DNA of 64,000 nt from Cognatiyoonia sediminum (GTDB taxonomy: Bacteria > Pseudomonadota > Alphaproteobacteria > Rhodobacterales > Rhodobacteraceae), in assembly GCF_900129845.1 (NCBI RefSeq), contig NZ_FQXB01000003.1, positions 124,001-188,000 on the forward strand, written 5' to 3'. The notes below the pieces were generated by a model. It was not told where the DNA came from. It ran no database searches and was given only the letters and a program-made list of their open reading frames with translations. The translations under genes and the position numbers were made by a program. Of the stretch, positions 19,227 to 29,006 are shown one piece after another; position 1 is the stretch's first letter, and each line of letters starts with the position of its first letter.

Positions 19227-19619
19227 TTAGATCAAGGTCAGTACTAGCCCGATGATCGCGCATCCGAAGGCGGCATAGCCGCCATCGATCAATGTCAACT
19301 TGAATGGTCGGCCCCCATATCCATTGTTGATCATGATCCACGGGCTGATGAAGAAAAGGCCAACGCCGAGGCCTGAAATGAGCCCTTTCGAGGCCGTATC
19401 GATCCCCGACAATGCAAATGTGTGGCGCATCATTCCAGCCACCAAAACCATCGCTAAAGCTGCCATGATATAGGGCAGTGGGTTGTCGTTTTCGGGCCTT
19501 CCGTCTTCACCAACTTTGATGTTTGCCGCCTCTATCCATGGTTTGGATAAAACCATGTACCAGAAAGCACCAAACGCGAACCCGGCTACGGCCGCGACGA
19601 TGACTGATAGAAATCCCAT
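19227..19619 (-). CDS. DUF1761 family membrane protein
   Basis: 130 residues with four predicted membrane helices. The FGAFWYMVLSKPWIEA segment near the N terminus is the family hallmark. The role is unknown. Single gene, convergent with the DUF2853 gene across the shared terminator. Confidence 0.85.
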   Translation of the reverse strand: MGFLSVIVAAVAGFAFGAFWYMVLSKPWIEAANIKVGEDGRPENDNPLPYIMAALAMVLVAGMMRHTFALSGIDTASKGLISGLGVGLFFISPWIMINNGYGGRPFKLTLIDGGYAAFGCAIIGLVLTLI

Positions 19620-19672
19620 CGTGTTCCCTCCTGTTATTTTGACCTAAGTATGCCGGTCAAATTGTCGCAGGG

Positions 19673-20092
19673 CTAGGGTTTTGTCTCCCCCAAGGAGCAG
19701 ACGATGTTCCACTCGTCGTCAGTGACTGGCTGGACAGACAAGCGGGAATTCTTGACCAAAACCATCTCCGACAGGCGTTGATCTGCTTTAATCATGTCGA
19801 GCGAAACTGGTTTAACAAATGATCGAATGGCGCGAACATCGACGCAGTCCCAGCGTTCATCGTCGGTTGTGCTGTCTTGATGGGACTCGGCGCAAACCTC
19901 TACGACCCCAACGATCTCCAAACCGCTTCGAGAGTGGTAAAAGAAACCGAGGTCCCCCATTTTCATGGCCCGCATATTGTTGCGTGCCTGATAATTGCGA
20001 ACGCCATCCCACTCTTCTCCAACGTCGCCTTTGGCGGTCAGATCGTCCCAGCCGAAGACGTCAGGTTCTGATTTGAAAAGCCAATACGCCAT
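19673..20092 (-). CDS. EVE domain protein
   Basis: 139 residues. The EVE (PUA-like) fold is recognisable by MAYWLFKSEPDVFGWDDL, GVRNYQARNNMR and GDLGFFYHS. EVE proteins bind modified bases in RNA or DNA; the substrate here is unknown. The start at 20090-20092 overlaps the yciI-like stop by one base, so the two genes are translationally coupled; an earlier start would extend into that gene. Confidence 0.9.
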   Translation of the reverse strand: MAYWLFKSEPDVFGWDDLTAKGDVGEEWDGVRNYQARNNMRAMKMGDLGFFYHSRSGLEIVGVVEVCAESHQDSTTDDERWDCVDVRAIRSFVKPVSLDMIKADQRLSEMVLVKNSRLSVQPVTDDEWNIVCSLGETKP

Positions 20093-20364
20093 CAGCCAAC
20101 CACCTTTTTCCATTCTTGGATGCGAACGTCGGAGAACAGACTCGCTTTGTTGTAAGGGTCATCTTCTGCCCAACTTTCCGCGGCATCTACAGAATCAACG
20201 TCCAATACAATCAACGACCCACACATGGCCCCGTCAGTATCCAAAAACGGACCAGCCATCGCGATCACACCTGTTTCTTTAATGTAGGTGAGATGGGCGT
20301 CGCGGTTGTCCAAGCGCGTTTGAAGCGCGCCGTCTTTGTCGGTGGTGATTACGGCGACGAGCAT
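20092..20364 (-). CDS. YciI family protein
   Basis: 90 residues of the ferredoxin-like YciI fold (MLVAVITTDKDGALQTRL at the start, ETGVIAMAGPFLD, then EDDPYNKASLFSDV). It has the His/Asp surface typical of the family, although the catalytic role is not settled. It forms a run with gpsA (one-base gap) and the EVE gene. Confidence 0.88.
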   Translation of the reverse strand: MLVAVITTDKDGALQTRLDNRDAHLTYIKETGVIAMAGPFLDTDGAMCGSLIVLDVDSVDAAESWAEDDPYNKASLFSDVRIQEWKKVVG

Positions 20365-20365
20365 G

Positions 20366-21328
20366 TCATTCCTCCTTTAGGGGTCTCGATAGAAGTGCGG
20401 TCAACGCCTCTTTTGGTGTCAATTTTCCAGAGCAGATCGCATCGACGACAGAGCATACCGGTAAATCCAGATCGTGTTTGGTCGCCAAAGACACAACAGC
20501 TTGGGCCGTTGAGATGCCTTCGACTGTTTTCTTTGCATCCGGATCTTGCCCTCTGCCAATAGCAAGGCCGTGGCAGAAGTTGCGAGAAAGCTCCGACGTG
20601 CAGGTCAAAGCGAGATCACCGAAACCGGACAGACCGTTCAATGTTTCCGGCTTTGCGCCGAGGACTTCTGCCAGTTGCCGCATCTCTCCGAAACCGCGCG
20701 TCATCAGCGCGGATCTGGCGCTGTCACCCAAGCCGTTTCCGATGGCGATCCCTGCGCCAATTGCGATCACGTTTTTCAATGCGCCGCCAAGTTCCGCGCC
20801 GATCGTATCTTCGGAGCGGTAGACACGAAGCGCGCGTGTGCTGAGCAGGTTTTGCAGAACTTCGCCGTCTTGTCCTTTGGAGGTTGCGAGCGTCAGTGCC
20901 GTGGGGAGCCCCCGCGCGATGTCGAATGCGAAAGATGGTCCGGTAAGGATGGCAGGAGTCGAGTCAGGCACGCATTCAGCGATGATCGAGGTTGGGCCTG
21001 TTAAGGTTTTGAGGCCGATGCCTTTGCAGCAAGCAACGAGGTATTTTCCGGATAAGGCGGACGAATGGTCGCTCAGAAAGGTTCGGAGTTTCTGAGTTGG
21101 AACCGCGAGCAGTATGACGTCAGCCGCCTCGTAGCGTGCGATATCCGAACAGACCTTTAGACTGTTAGGAAGCGGGCACCCAGAAAGCTTTGGGTTCTCC
21201 TGACCTATCTTGATCGTGTCCGCCGCAGCTTGGCTTCGAGCAACCAAAGTCACGTCGCGATCAGCATCTGCCAAAGAAATTGCCAAAGCGGTTCCGAATG
21301 CGCCAGCTCCGGCAACTGCGATCTTCAT
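20366..21328 (-). CDS. gpsA: Glycerol-3-phosphate dehydrogenase (NAD(P)+)
   Basis: Makes sn-glycerol-3-phosphate from dihydroxyacetone phosphate for phospholipids. 320 residues: Rossmann motif [11 protein letters not shown], catalytic Lys in [14 protein letters not shown], and the domain marker [11 protein letters not shown]. It overlaps tsaD by 4 bases; the tsaD-gpsA-yciI-EVE order is typical of Rhodobacterales. Confidence 0.96.
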   Translation of the reverse strand: MKIAVAGAGAFGTALAISLADADRDVTLVARSQAAADTIKIGQENPKLSGCPLPNSLKVCSDIARYEAADVILLAVPTQKLRTFLSDHSSALSGKYLVACCKGIGLKTLTGPTSIIAECVPDSTPAILTGPSFAFDIARGLPTALTLATSKGQDGEVLQNLLSTRALRVYRSEDTIGAELGGALKNVIAIGAGIAIGNGLGDSARSALMTRGFGEMRQLAEVLGAKPETLNGLSGFGDLALTCTSELSRNFCHGLAIGRGQDPDAKKTVEGISTAQAVVSLATKHDLDLPVCSVVDAICSGKLTPKEALTALLSRPLKEE

Positions 21329-22419
21329 GCTTTGGCTCCCTTTTTACCTGACCCCAACATCGAAGGGCTTTCAGAGTCGAGTGGCCATCTGGGACGCGCG
21401 GACAGGTCGAACCCGTCGAAGTCACTCCGCTTGAATTTTGTCAGACCTGCATAGGCGATCATGGCGGCGTTGTCGGTGCAGTACTTCATAGGTGGCGCAA
21501 CAAACTGTGCACCAGCGTCTTGCGCGACCTGCTTCAGATCGCCGCGGATTGTCTGATTGGCGGCGACACCTCCAGCGACTGCAAAGCAAGGGTGCTTTGG
21601 TTCAAATTCGAGATAGCGTTGGAATGCCCATTGAGATTTGACCTTTAAAATGTCAGTGACGGCCGCCTGAAACGACGCAGCAAGGTCACATTGATCCTGC
21701 CGCGCGATTTCATTTTGATCGTTCAAAACAGCGTCCCGCGCCCGCAAAAGTGCCGTTTTCAGGCCAGAGAAGGACATGTCGCAGCCGTCTCGGTTGAGGA
21801 GTGGACGGGGCAAATCAAAACACTTGGGGTCGCCCTGTTTGGCTGCTTCTTCAATCGCTGGTCCACCAGGTTGCGGTAGCCCCAAGATACGCGCTGCCTT
21901 ATCGAATGCTTCGCCAGGGGCGTCGTCGATCGTGCCACCGATGCGGATGAATTTGTCGTCCGATTTCGCGATCAGGAACTGACAATGCCCGCCCGACACC
22001 AGCAGCATTAGATAAGGAAAGGGGCTTTGGCCTTCGATCTGGGGCGAGAGCGCGTGACCTGCGAGGTGGTTCACGCCGATCAATGGAATATTTAGTGCAG
22101 CGGCTAAACCTTTGGCGCACATCAAACCGGACACGACACCGCCAACCAAACCTGGACCGGCGGTGGCGGCAACTGCTGTAAGGTCTGTAATCTGGATGTT
22201 TGCCTCTTCAAGCGCCTGTTCGACGGCGAGATCAAGTTTCTCCGCATGCGCTCGCGCTGCGATTTCGGGTACCACGCCACCGAATGCCTTGTGTAGCTCG
22301 GTTTGACCTATCACAACGGACGACAGCACCGCATGACTGTCGGCATCAGCGCGAAGCACTGCTGCTGCGGTATCATCGCAGCTACTTTCAATTCCAAGGA
22401 TGTAGACGGGATCGGTCAT
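21325..22419 (-). CDS. tsaD: tRNA t6A37 threonylcarbamoyltransferase TsaD
   Basis: 364 residues. N-terminal [11 protein letters not shown] and the metal-binding His pair in [11 protein letters not shown] are intact, as is the ASKNH-fold [10 protein letters not shown] segment. It transfers the threonylcarbamoyl group to A37 of tRNA, together with TsaB and TsaE (tsaE is at 10619-11083). Divergent from hemD with 67 bases between them. Confidence 0.96.
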   Translation of the reverse strand: MTDPVYILGIESSCDDTAAAVLRADADSHAVLSSVVIGQTELHKAFGGVVPEIAARAHAEKLDLAVEQALEEANIQITDLTAVAATAGPGLVGGVVSGLMCAKGLAAALNIPLIGVNHLAGHALSPQIEGQSPFPYLMLLVSGGHCQFLIAKSDDKFIRIGGTIDDAPGEAFDKAARILGLPQPGGPAIEEAAKQGDPKCFDLPRPLLNRDGCDMSFSGLKTALLRARDAVLNDQNEIARQDQCDLAASFQAAVTDILKVKSQWAFQRYLEFEPKHPCFAVAGGVAANQTIRGDLKQVAQDAGAQFVAPPMKYCTDNAAMIAYAGLTKFKRSDFDGFDLSARPRWPLDSESPSMLGSGKKGAKA

Positions 22420-22486
22420 TTGCAGCTTCGCTAATTCTCGAATTCAGGTAACATGTCGCGCATACCCCGACAATGATCGGATCAAG

Positions 22487-23185
22487 ATGACCACTGCCAC
22501 ACTGCTCCTTTGCCGAACAGAAGCGAAGTCCTTGGAATTCCAAAGGGCGGTTGAGACGAAAGTTGGCCACGGTGTCGAAACAATCATTTCTCCGGCATTT
22601 CGAATAGAAGACATTGAGACCAAGCCCGCTAAAACGAGCTATGACCACTTGATCTTCACGTCTGCGAACGGTGCTCTGAGGGCAGGCCAACTGGGCCTCA
22701 GGTCTATCTCAACCGTTTTCTGCGTCGGCCCTGCGTCGGCCTCAAAAGCTAGGGCGCTGGGCTTTGAGGCGATCGACGTGGGTGGTGACGTCAACGAGCT
22801 CACCTCAACGATCAAAACACAAAACCTGAAAGGGAGCTTGCTTCATGTGTCGGGTGAGCATGTCGCTGGTGACCTTATCGGTGATCTTGGACAGGCAAAC
22901 ATCCAAGTCGAACGTTTGGTCGCCTACCGGCAGGTTCCGCTGCCGCCGACGACCGAGTTTTCGAACTGCTTGGAAAGTGGTGCGCCGAAAGTCCTGCCGT
23001 TCTTTTCCCCACGCGCGACGTTGATATTAGAGGGTGTAAATGCCGGCTCAAACACCTACATCATCGCAATGAGCGAAGCTGTGGCGGATTGTCTTGGTGA
23101 CAGGTGTAAATTTGACATTACAATTGCCCAGTCGCCCAATTTTCGAGCAATGCTGGACGCAACCTGCGCAAAATTGGTGTCGTAA
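22487..23185 (+). CDS. hemD: Uroporphyrinogen-III synthase
   Basis: 232 residues with the weakly conserved HemD pattern: LLLCRTEAKSLEF, the central LIFTSANGALRAG, VGPASASKARALGF and HVSGEHVAGDL. It closes the linear hydroxymethylbilane with ring-D inversion in tetrapyrrole synthesis. Context supports the call, since the tsaD-hemD-Mic60-hemY order is conserved in alphaproteobacteria. Confidence 0.9.
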   Translation: MTTATLLLCRTEAKSLEFQRAVETKVGHGVETIISPAFRIEDIETKPAKTSYDHLIFTSANGALRAGQLGLRSISTVFCVGPASASKARALGFEAIDVGGDVNELTSTIKTQNLKGSLLHVSGEHVAGDLIGDLGQANIQVERLVAYRQVPLPPTTEFSNCLESGAPKVLPFFSPRATLILEGVNAGSNTYIIAMSEAVADCLGDRCKFDITIAQSPNFRAMLDATCAKLVS

Positions 23186-23273
23186 CGGAACGCAGCCGTT
23201 ACTTGAGGCGAAGGGCGAGGCAGGGTATTTTATCCCGTATTCCTAGAATCCCTTTTCTATCGAAGGACTCAAC

Positions 23274-24512
23274 GTGGCGAAGAAATCCTCTCCGAAAAAT
23301 AATGACTTAGTTGAAGATGTCATTGATGCAGAAGAGATCAAAGAACCGGAAGAATCGGTAGAAGAAGCCGAAGATGCCGTTGCTGAAGCAGTAGAACCTC
23401 TGGAAGAAGAAGCCGCAACTGAGGCAGAAGCCGAAGTCGTAGAGGAAGCCACGAAAGTTGACACTTCTGAAGCTCCAGCGTCGGAAGCGCCGGCCAAAGA
23501 AGTCATTGCACCAGAGCCATCACCAACCCCGCCATCAGAACCGCCACGTCAGCCATCAACGTTTATGCCGATGTTGCTTGGCGGTTTGGTTGCCGGTGGC
23601 CTTGGGTTTGGTGCCGGTTACTATTTGTATAACCAATCCAACCAAGATATTCCCGGTCAGGTCGAGGCACTTCAATCTCAGTTGGAGGAACTCGCCGCTC
23701 AGAGCCAAGTTGATCTGAACCCTATAAATGATGCGATTTCTGGTCTTGAAGGAAACGTCGAGCAAGTTCAGTCAAACCTAGCCGCCGCGATCGCTGAACT
23801 CGCTGCACGCGTTGATACGGTTGAACGCCAGCCCAATGGCGATGGCACTTTGTCCGAGTCAGCGGCCTCCGCTTATGAAAGCGATATTCAAGCGCTGCGG
23901 GATCAATTGACAGCTCAACAGTCTGAAATGCAGGCGATGTTGGACGCGACATCGCAGCAGTTGGAAGAAACGCAAAAAGAAGCCGCGGCGATCGAAGAAC
24001 AGACTGTCGCTGCTGCCAAAGCGGCAACTGCACGATCTGCTTTGGCACGGATTCAAACCGCGCTCGATGCCGGCGCTCCTTTCGGAGCGGTGTTGGCTGA
24101 ACTGGAAGCAGTCGTGGATGAACCGATCCCTGATGCGCTCACCCAAGCTCAGGACGGTGTTCCAACGTTGGCGGTTTTGTCGGCGGAGTTTCCAGAAGCA
24201 GCACGCGCCGCATTGACAATGGCCCGCGTGGAAGGAGCGTCTGGCGAAGAAACGACTGGCTTCTCGGCGTTCTTGAGAAACCAATTTTCGGTCAGGTCCG
24301 TCGTGCCGCAAGAAGGTGGTTCTGTTGATGCGATATTGTCACGTGCGCAGGGCGCGCTGGACGAGGGCCGTTTGAACGACGCTTTGGCCGAAGTCGCGAG
24401 CGTTCCAGAAGTCGCCCGCGTAGAAGTTTCGGATTGGGTTGCACGGGCGGAGCTACGTGCGGACGCCGTAGACGCGGCATCGTCCCTCTTTACTACATAT
24501 AATTCAAATTAA
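23274..24512 (+). CDS. Mitofilin/Mic60-like inner membrane protein
   Basis: 412 residues starting at a GTG. Residues 1-95 are an acidic, Ala/Glu/Pro-rich disordered region. A Gly-rich membrane helix (residues ~97-119, with GGLVAGGLGFGAGYYLY) is followed by a coiled coil (~125-260) and a mitofilin-like C-terminal domain. This is the alphaproteobacterial ancestor type of the mitochondrial MICOS subunit Mic60, which shapes crista-like membranes. It is encoded between hemD and hemY, the known linkage. Confidence 0.85.
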   Translation: MAKKSSPKNNDLVEDVIDAEEIKEPEESVEEAEDAVAEAVEPLEEEAATEAEAEVVEEATKVDTSEAPASEAPAKEVIAPEPSPTPPSEPPRQPSTFMPMLLGGLVAGGLGFGAGYYLYNQSNQDIPGQVEALQSQLEELAAQSQVDLNPINDAISGLEGNVEQVQSNLAAAIAELAARVDTVERQPNGDGTLSESAASAYESDIQALRDQLTAQQSEMQAMLDATSQQLEETQKEAAAIEEQTVAAAKAATARSALARIQTALDAGAPFGAVLAELEAVVDEPIPDALTQAQDGVPTLAVLSAEFPEAARAALTMARVEGASGEETTGFSAFLRNQFSVRSVVPQEGGSVDAILSRAQGALDEGRLNDALAEVASVPEVARVEVSDWVARAELRADAVDAASSLFTTYNSN

Positions 24513-24523
24513 AGGCTGCTTTC

Positions 24524-25981
24524 ATGCTTTGGTCCCTTATCAAGATTTTGTTGTTCATCGCAGTCGTTATCGGCCTCACCTATGGGGCGACGCAGCTTAT
24601 GGAAGTATCCGGTGGCGCAACTGTCACCATGGCCGGTACTGAGCTTACGCTGACACCGATCCAGCTCGCGTTCGGTCTTGCCGCTTTGGTTTTCCTTGTT
24701 TGGTTGGGGCTTAAACTGCTCGCGTTCTTGGTTGCGACGTTCAAATTCCTGAATGGTGATGAAACCGCAATTTCCCGCTATTTCGACCGCAATAGAGAGC
24801 GCCGAGGCTACGAAGCGCTATCCGAAGGAATGATGGCGTTGGCGTCTGGTGAAGGCCACCTAGCGCTTACCAAAGCAGCGCGTGCGGAACGTTACCTTAA
24901 CGAACCGCAGCTAACCACATTGCTGACGGCACAGGCTGCTGAGATGACCGGCGATGGGAAAAAGGCCGAGCAGAGTTATCGCCAGCTTCTTGAGGACGAC
25001 AAGACACGCTTTGTCGGTGTTCGCGGAATTATGAAGCAGAAGCTGGAAGAGGGCGATACGGATACCGCGATGGCGCTGGCCCAAAAGGCTTTTGCCTTGA
25101 AGCCGCGGCATGAAGAAACGCAGGACATCTTGCTTCAACTTCAAGCCGAAAAGCAGGATTGGACAGGTGCGCGTGAAACGCTGAATGCGAAGCTCAAGTC
25201 TGGTAGCTTGCCCCGCGATGTCCATCGTCGGCGTGATGCGATTTTTGCCCTGTCGTCGGCCAAGGACGTGATGGACGAAGGCAAGGATATCGAGGCCCGC
25301 GAGATGGCGATTGAAGCCAATCGCCTGTCTCCTGACCTGATTCCAGCGGCTGTTTTGGCAGCTGAGGGTTACATTGAAAACGAAAAACCAAAGAACGCTG
25401 CTCGTATTCTGACCAAGGCTTGGGGTGTCGAACCTCATCCAGATTTGGCTGCGGCTTTTGCAAAAATTGAACCGGAAGAAACCGCTCAAGCGCGGCTGAA
25501 GCGGTTCCGTGCGCTAACGAAACAGAAGCCAGATCACCCAGAAACCAAGCTGTTGCTGGCCGAACTCAATTTGTCAGCGGAGGATTTCCCCGCGGCGCGG
25601 AAGGCTCTGGGAGACCTTGTCGAAACTGACCCGACAGCACGTGTACTCACAATCATGGCCGCGATTGAACGGGGCGAAGGCACCGACGAACCCGTCGTGC
25701 GCGATTGGCTCGCCAAGGCCCTGTCTGCGCCACGCAGCGAACAGTGGATTTGCGATAACTGTCAGCATATAAATTTGGCCTGGACGCCGACTTGCAGCAA
25801 CTGCAGTTCAATCGATACGCTGACTTGGAGACGCCCACCCGAGGGTGTGGCTGCCATGCCAACTGGAACAGAGATGCTTCCCCTTCTCGTCGATCCCGTA
25901 AAGCCGGAACGGGGAGTTGTCGAAGTCATTGAAAAGGTGGAAGTCGTAACCGATATAGCCGATGGTGAGAAAACGAGTTAG
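24524..25981 (+). CDS. hemY: HemY-like TPR membrane protein
   Basis: 485 residues. Two N-terminal membrane helices (~5-25 and ~45-65) carry the HemY_N domain with YFDRNRERRGYEALSEGMMAL, followed by TPR-like helices. Near the C terminus (residues 408-427) is a small zinc-ribbon with Cys at 410, 413, 424 and 427. The role is not an enzymatic step of heme synthesis but probably a scaffold next to it. Eleven bases after the Mic60-like gene. The stretch 25982-26199 after it holds nothing recognisable. Confidence 0.88.
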   Translation: MLWSLIKILLFIAVVIGLTYGATQLMEVSGGATVTMAGTELTLTPIQLAFGLAALVFLVWLGLKLLAFLVATFKFLNGDETAISRYFDRNRERRGYEALSEGMMALASGEGHLALTKAARAERYLNEPQLTTLLTAQAAEMTGDGKKAEQSYRQLLEDDKTRFVGVRGIMKQKLEEGDTDTAMALAQKAFALKPRHEETQDILLQLQAEKQDWTGARETLNAKLKSGSLPRDVHRRRDAIFALSSAKDVMDEGKDIEAREMAIEANRLSPDLIPAAVLAAEGYIENEKPKNAARILTKAWGVEPHPDLAAAFAKIEPEETAQARLKRFRALTKQKPDHPETKLLLAELNLSAEDFPAARKALGDLVETDPTARVLTIMAAIERGEGTDEPVVRDWLAKALSAPRSEQWICDNCQHINLAWTPTCSNCSSIDTLTWRRPPEGVAAMPTGTEMLPLLVDPVKPERGVVEVIEKVEVVTDIADGEKTS

Positions 25982-26199
25982 CGCTCTTCGTTAGGTTCCA
26001 CGAGTGCTAGCGAGCCTCCAGTACTGCTGTATTTCAGCTAGTAGAACAGCTGTCGTGTACGGATATTCTCTGGGTAGTCCCAGCAACGACATAATGCAAA
26101 CCTTGTATCGAGGGGCTTTGAGAAGCGCATAGATAGGTAATAGCAAAACGGGGGCTTTGGTTCTGGGATGGGAAATTTTGATCCGCATTTAAATAAGCG

Positions 26200-26580
26200 T
26201 TAGTGATTTTCTCGATAGAACTGCCAAGCATCAACAACGCGTTCTACCATAATCACGCACTCACCATATTGGTCGCCGGAGTCACTTGTAACGATGCGAT
26301 AAGCGCCACCTTGTTCGACACAAAAGACCGCGGCCGGGTTCGCCATACGTTGGCGCGGTGTGTCCACAACTTGGCTCTCGCGATAGAACTGCCAAGCATC
26401 GATGCGTGTACCATCAGCCAAAATACAGTCGCCTCTGGCGCCTTCAGCTTCTTGAACGATCTCGTAATCACCACCTTGTTCGATACAAAAGACCGCCGCT
26501 GGGTTAGCAATTTGTTGTTGCGCGCTCGAGGCTCCCGCAGAGAGCACGAAACCGGTCAAGACAATGAACAGCGTTTTCAA
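26200..26580 (-). CDS. Secreted protein with two tandem DUF333 repeats
   Basis: 126 residues. A signal peptide (MKTLFIVLTGFVLSAGASSA) is followed by two copies of the same ~45-residue unit, each starting NPAAVFCxEQGG and ending DAWQFYRE; each unit contains two Cys that could pair. DUF333 proteins are small secreted proteins of unknown function, sometimes labelled haemolysin-like without proof. Single gene at the start of an AT-richer region. The 265 bases upstream hold no gene. Confidence 0.8.
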   Translation of the reverse strand: MKTLFIVLTGFVLSAGASSAQQQIANPAAVFCIEQGGDYEIVQEAEGARGDCILADGTRIDAWQFYRESQVVDTPRQRMANPAAVFCVEQGGAYRIVTSDSGDQYGECVIMVERVVDAWQFYRENH

Positions 26581-26845
26581 TTTGAATTCTCCAAGGCAAG
26601 TAAATTGAGTGCATTTGTTAAGTCCCAGTCTTATTTTGGGCCAATAGTTTAGAATTACATCACTCAGCTACCTTGATGCAATTTCTAACGTCCGAAAGGT
26701 AGTTGAATTAGAAAATTCTGCAGAATGAGTGACAACTTTTAGTTTGGTTTTGGAGAAGTCGTTTGGAAATATGGTAATAGTTGGTTTAGGCTTGTTCGAA
26801 ATATAAGAAAACGTAGCTGACAAATTTAAGGGATGGAGTAGTTCG

Positions 26846-27319
26846 ATGAATTTCACTGAAGCAATCCGGTCTGGGTTTGAAAACTATGCAAACTTTTCCG
26901 GTAGAGCGCAGCGATCTGCTTATTGGTATTGGGCTCTGTTTATAGTGCTTGTCACGCTTGCGCTGAATGTTCTCGATACGACATTTTTTTCAGAATTTAC
27001 CGAATTAGAAGATTTGGCAAATTATGCACCCGGTCCTTTGGCGTCATTGTGGTCCATAGCTGTCCTTATTCCAAACTTAGCTCTTGCTGTGCGCCGCTTA
27101 CACGATCGGGATAAGTCGGGATGGTTCGTATTGCTAATGTTCATACCGATCGTGAACTTTTATATTCTCTATCTTTTTGTAACACGTGGAACTGACGGTC
27201 CAAATCGGTTTGGTGAAGATCCACTGGGTGGTTCAGGAAAGGGTTCTGTGTCAGTCTTGGAAAAAGAAGGTGATGGCTACAGCAAAAGCAATATTCCACC
27301 GGTAGATCCTGACAACTGA
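26846..27319 (+). CDS. DUF805 family membrane protein
   Basis: 157 residues. The DUF805 markers are FSGRAQRSAYWYWALF, VRRLHDRDKSGWF, and the final TRGTDGPNRFGEDPL. Four membrane helices are predicted. These proteins are common inner-membrane proteins without a settled function. The C-terminal tail after residue 135 is hydrophilic and extra to the domain. Monocistronic. Confidence 0.88.
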   Translation: MNFTEAIRSGFENYANFSGRAQRSAYWYWALFIVLVTLALNVLDTTFFSEFTELEDLANYAPGPLASLWSIAVLIPNLALAVRRLHDRDKSGWFVLLMFIPIVNFYILYLFVTRGTDGPNRFGEDPLGGSGKGSVSVLEKEGDGYSKSNIPPVDPDN

Positions 27320-27672
27320 AGTCAGTTCTGTGAGTATCTTAATTTTTCCTCCTGTAGTCTATGTCGGTCCAAATTTGGAGATTAGTTCAGCTTAGGACCA
27401 GCAACTTAGCTGCTAAATTTGTTTTTTGACCGCTTTCTCCAAAGCATTTGGGAACGGGACGATTAAAAATTGCAACAGTACGTTTTTGCAACGCGTGGTC
27501 TATTAAAACTCTCATGGTTTCTACCACACTGGTAGTGATATGCACCATTTTGAAAACGAGGAAAGATCAAAAAAGTCATACCTTTAAGCTAAATCTCCAC
27601 AGCTTCTCTATTAATCTAGGACTCCCTAAGTTAATCAGTATTTAAAAATGCAGGGTTTTACGGGGTATTCGA
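27320..27672. other. Intergenic gap, no feature seen
   Basis: 353 AT-rich bases. I found no convincing coding frame, tRNA or hairpin with a T run; short open frames here do not resemble proteins. Confidence 0.5.
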
Positions 27673-28713
27673 ATGCGTCGTTGGGTTTCAAAGGCTGTAG
27701 AGAAAATCGAAGCCGATTATCAGAGATCGGCAGATACGCATCTTTTTAAGCTGGATATCCCAACGCTCAAAGATATCGATATCTACCTCAAAGATGAAAG
27801 CACTCATCCAACAGGGAGTTTGAAGCACCGTCTCGCGCGCTCTTTATTTCTCTACGCACTGTGCAACGGAAGAATTTCTGAAAACACGACAATCATTGAA
27901 GCATCATCTGGAAGTACGGCAGTTTCCGAAGCCTATTTTGCACGCATGCTTGGCCTGAAGTTCATCGCTGTAATGCCGCGCAACACTGCGCAGAGTAAAA
28001 TTAATAAGATCACTCTGTTTGGCGGCCAATGTTACTTTGTAGATAACGCAACACAAATGCACGACGCCGCTACATCATTGGCTGATCAAACGGGTGGCTA
28101 TTTCATGGACCAGTTCATGTTTGCTGAGCGGGCTACAGATTGGAGGGGCAACAATAACATTGCGGAAAGCATCTTCCTGCAAATGGAAAAAGAGACACAT
28201 CCAATACCGCATACTCTTGTTATGAGTGCAGGAACAGGAGGGACATCAGCAACCCTTGGCCGCTACATTCGGTTCAGAGGTCATGATACAAGTTTAGTTG
28301 TGGTCGACCCTGAAAATTCTGTTTTTTATGACAGTTTCACTAAAAAGGACCTTTGCCTCGAGAATAATTCTTCAAGTAAAATCGAAGGAATAGGGAGGCC
28401 AAAAGTGGAGAAATCCTTTCAGCCTCATGTGATTGATTCGATGATAAAGGTTCCCGACGCTGCGAGTGTGGCAACTATGTTATGGTTGGAGCGACGAATT
28501 GGTCGTAGAGCTGGCGCATCAACAGGTACAAACCTTTGGGGCGCATTACAGGTAGCGATGGAAATGCGCAAAGAGGGCCTAGCAGGCTCGGTCGTATCAA
28601 TAATGTGTGATGATGGTGATCGGTATCTAGATACCTATTATAATGCAGAATGGGTACGGGCTGTGATTGGAGAAACTCAGACTTACAGCGAGGAGCTAGA
28701 AAAACTATTGTGA
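27673..28713 (+). CDS. cds1: PLP-dependent cysteine desulfhydrase, Cds1-like
   Basis: 346 residues of the beta family of PLP enzymes. The PLP Lys is in [14 protein letters not shown], the substrate loop is [19 protein letters not shown], and the phosphate-binding Gly loop is [14 protein letters not shown]. These segments, with [20 protein letters not shown], match the mycobacterial Cds1 (Rv3684) type, which releases H2S from cysteine, rather than CysK or CysM. Start: [20 protein letters not shown] is the family N terminus. It stands alone in the accessory region. Confidence 0.85.
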   Translation: MRRWVSKAVEKIEADYQRSADTHLFKLDIPTLKDIDIYLKDESTHPTGSLKHRLARSLFLYALCNGRISENTTIIEASSGSTAVSEAYFARMLGLKFIAVMPRNTAQSKINKITLFGGQCYFVDNATQMHDAATSLADQTGGYFMDQFMFAERATDWRGNNNIAESIFLQMEKETHPIPHTLVMSAGTGGTSATLGRYIRFRGHDTSLVVVDPENSVFYDSFTKKDLCLENNSSSKIEGIGRPKVEKSFQPHVIDSMIKVPDAASVATMLWLERRIGRRAGASTGTNLWGALQVAMEMRKEGLAGSVVSIMCDDGDRYLDTYYNAEWVRAVIGETQTYSEELEKLL

Positions 28714-28877
28714 ACCACGCAACGGCCTTTTTGTTTTCAGAAATAGTCTTCTGCGATGTTCGTCAAGCTGGCGTATTTTCTGTGCTGTTCAAATAGAGGC
28801 GATTAGCCTAGTTATTGCTGGAGAATTTTCTAAAGTAAGAACGTTCGACGGATAAAAATTTTATATAGAATGGTAGC

Positions 28878-29006
28878 ATGAAGGTCATTTTTGGCGGTTC
28901 GTCTACTATTTGCATCCTGCAATTTGGTGGGTTGGCACCGCAAAATATGGCTGGGTCGATGCATGTCAGCACTTATTTTGACTCATATTACCTGGAAACT
29001 GATTGA
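28878..29006 (+). CDS. Possible 42-residue small protein coupled to the NUDIX gene
   Basis: A short frame starting MKVIFGGSSTICILQFG and ending in a TGA that overlaps the NUDIX ATG by one base (TGATG). The overlap is the only evidence of translation; the protein is unrecognised and has no clear signal peptide or helix. Confidence 0.25.
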   Translation: MKVIFGGSSTICILQFGGLAPQNMAGSMHVSTYFDSYYLETD

